Shown here: piece after piece, positions 5,873 to 5,981 of the stretch
How the letters are laid out: every line of letters starts with the position of its first letter
How positions within the stretch are numbered: the first letter of the stretch is position 1
DNA from: Nitriliruptoraceae bacterium
GTDB taxonomy: Bacteria > Actinomycetota > Nitriliruptoria > Nitriliruptorales > Nitriliruptoraceae
Reading direction: 5' to 3'
Length of the DNA: 5,981 nucleotides
Assembly: GCA_007121975.1 (NCBI GenBank)
Contig: SKJO01000456.1
Coordinates: forward strand, 1 to 5,981
Position numbers and translations under genes: made by a program
The notes under the pieces: generated by a model
Database searches by the model: none
What the model was told of the DNA's origin: nothing
What the model saw: the letters and a program-made list of their open reading frames with translations, nothing else

Positions 5873-5981
5873 GTGAGCACCAAGGTCCGCGTCTACGAAC
5901 TGGCCAAGGAGACCGGCCTCCACAACAAGGAGGTCATGCGCCGCCTTGCCGATCTCGGGGTCGAGGTGAAGAGCCACTCGT
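5873..5981 (+). CDS. infB: Translation initiation factor IF-2, N-terminal fragment cut by the window edge
   Basis: IF-2 is the GTPase that delivers initiator fMet-tRNA to the 30S subunit and promotes subunit joining. Only 36 codons are visible. Read with a GTG start they give a typical IF2_N domain, with KVRVYELAKE, NKEVMRRLADLGVEVKSHS and the expected spacing; the G domain lies beyond the window. The start at 5873 is supported by GAGGAG (5858-5863), which overlaps the ylxR stop, with nine bases of spacing. The 13-base gap from ylxR and the shared signal suggest translational coupling within the rimP operon. Confidence 0.95.
   Translation, partial: MSTKVRVYELAKETGLHNKEVMRRLADLGVEVKSHS

Noticed and set aside
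4587..5876. Plus-strand frame of 429 codons overlapping nusA and ylxR
   Set aside because: It is the alternate frame of nusA; the product is almost entirely Arg/Gly/Ala/Pro and resembles no family, while the nusA frame has S1 and KH motifs.

Overview
The window is a compact, all-forward stretch of very G+C-rich chromosome (almost every third codon position is G or C) holding seven genes in two functional blocks. Gene content, base composition, frequent GTG/TTG starts and the placement of an isoprenoid/intramembrane-protease block directly before a transcription/translation block point to an actinobacterium. A deep-branching lineage (for example near Nitriliruptoria or Acidimicrobiia) seems more likely than a mycobacterium or streptomycete, but this lineage guess is an inference.

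Block 1 (1-3580) is dxr (5' end cut off by the window), then a site-2 intramembrane metalloprotease of the RseP/Rip1 family, then ispG. dxr and the protease overlap by four bases (ATGA), and ispG follows after 17 bases, so this looks like one transcript. Dxr and IspG catalyse the second and the penultimate steps of the MEP (non-mevalonate) isoprenoid pathway. The protease has all its catalytic motifs but also carries a helix-rich insertion of about 100 residues, rich in histidine, between its first two membrane segments. This is the most unusual protein feature here.

The intergenic region 3581-3833 (253 bases) is the only sizeable non-coding stretch. It starts with a strong hairpin seven bases after the ispG stop (a likely terminator without a U-tract), then an extended -10 promoter candidate, then a G+C-rich leader. 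The leader has an exact 10-base direct repeat whose two copies can each pair with one central segment, and a very strong 10-bp hairpin that shares bases with one of those pairings. This geometry suggests an attenuator or cis-regulatory RNA ahead of rimP-nusA-infB, and it is the best candidate here for something undescribed.

Block 2 (3834-5981) is rimP, nusA, ylxR (DUF448) and the beginning of infB, all closely spaced with good Shine-Dalgarno sequences. RimP matures the 30S subunit, NusA controls transcription elongation, pausing and termination, YlxR is a small RNA-binding protein, and InfB is translation initiation factor IF-2 (only its first 36 codons are visible). No mobile elements, CRISPR arrays, tRNA or rRNA genes were seen.
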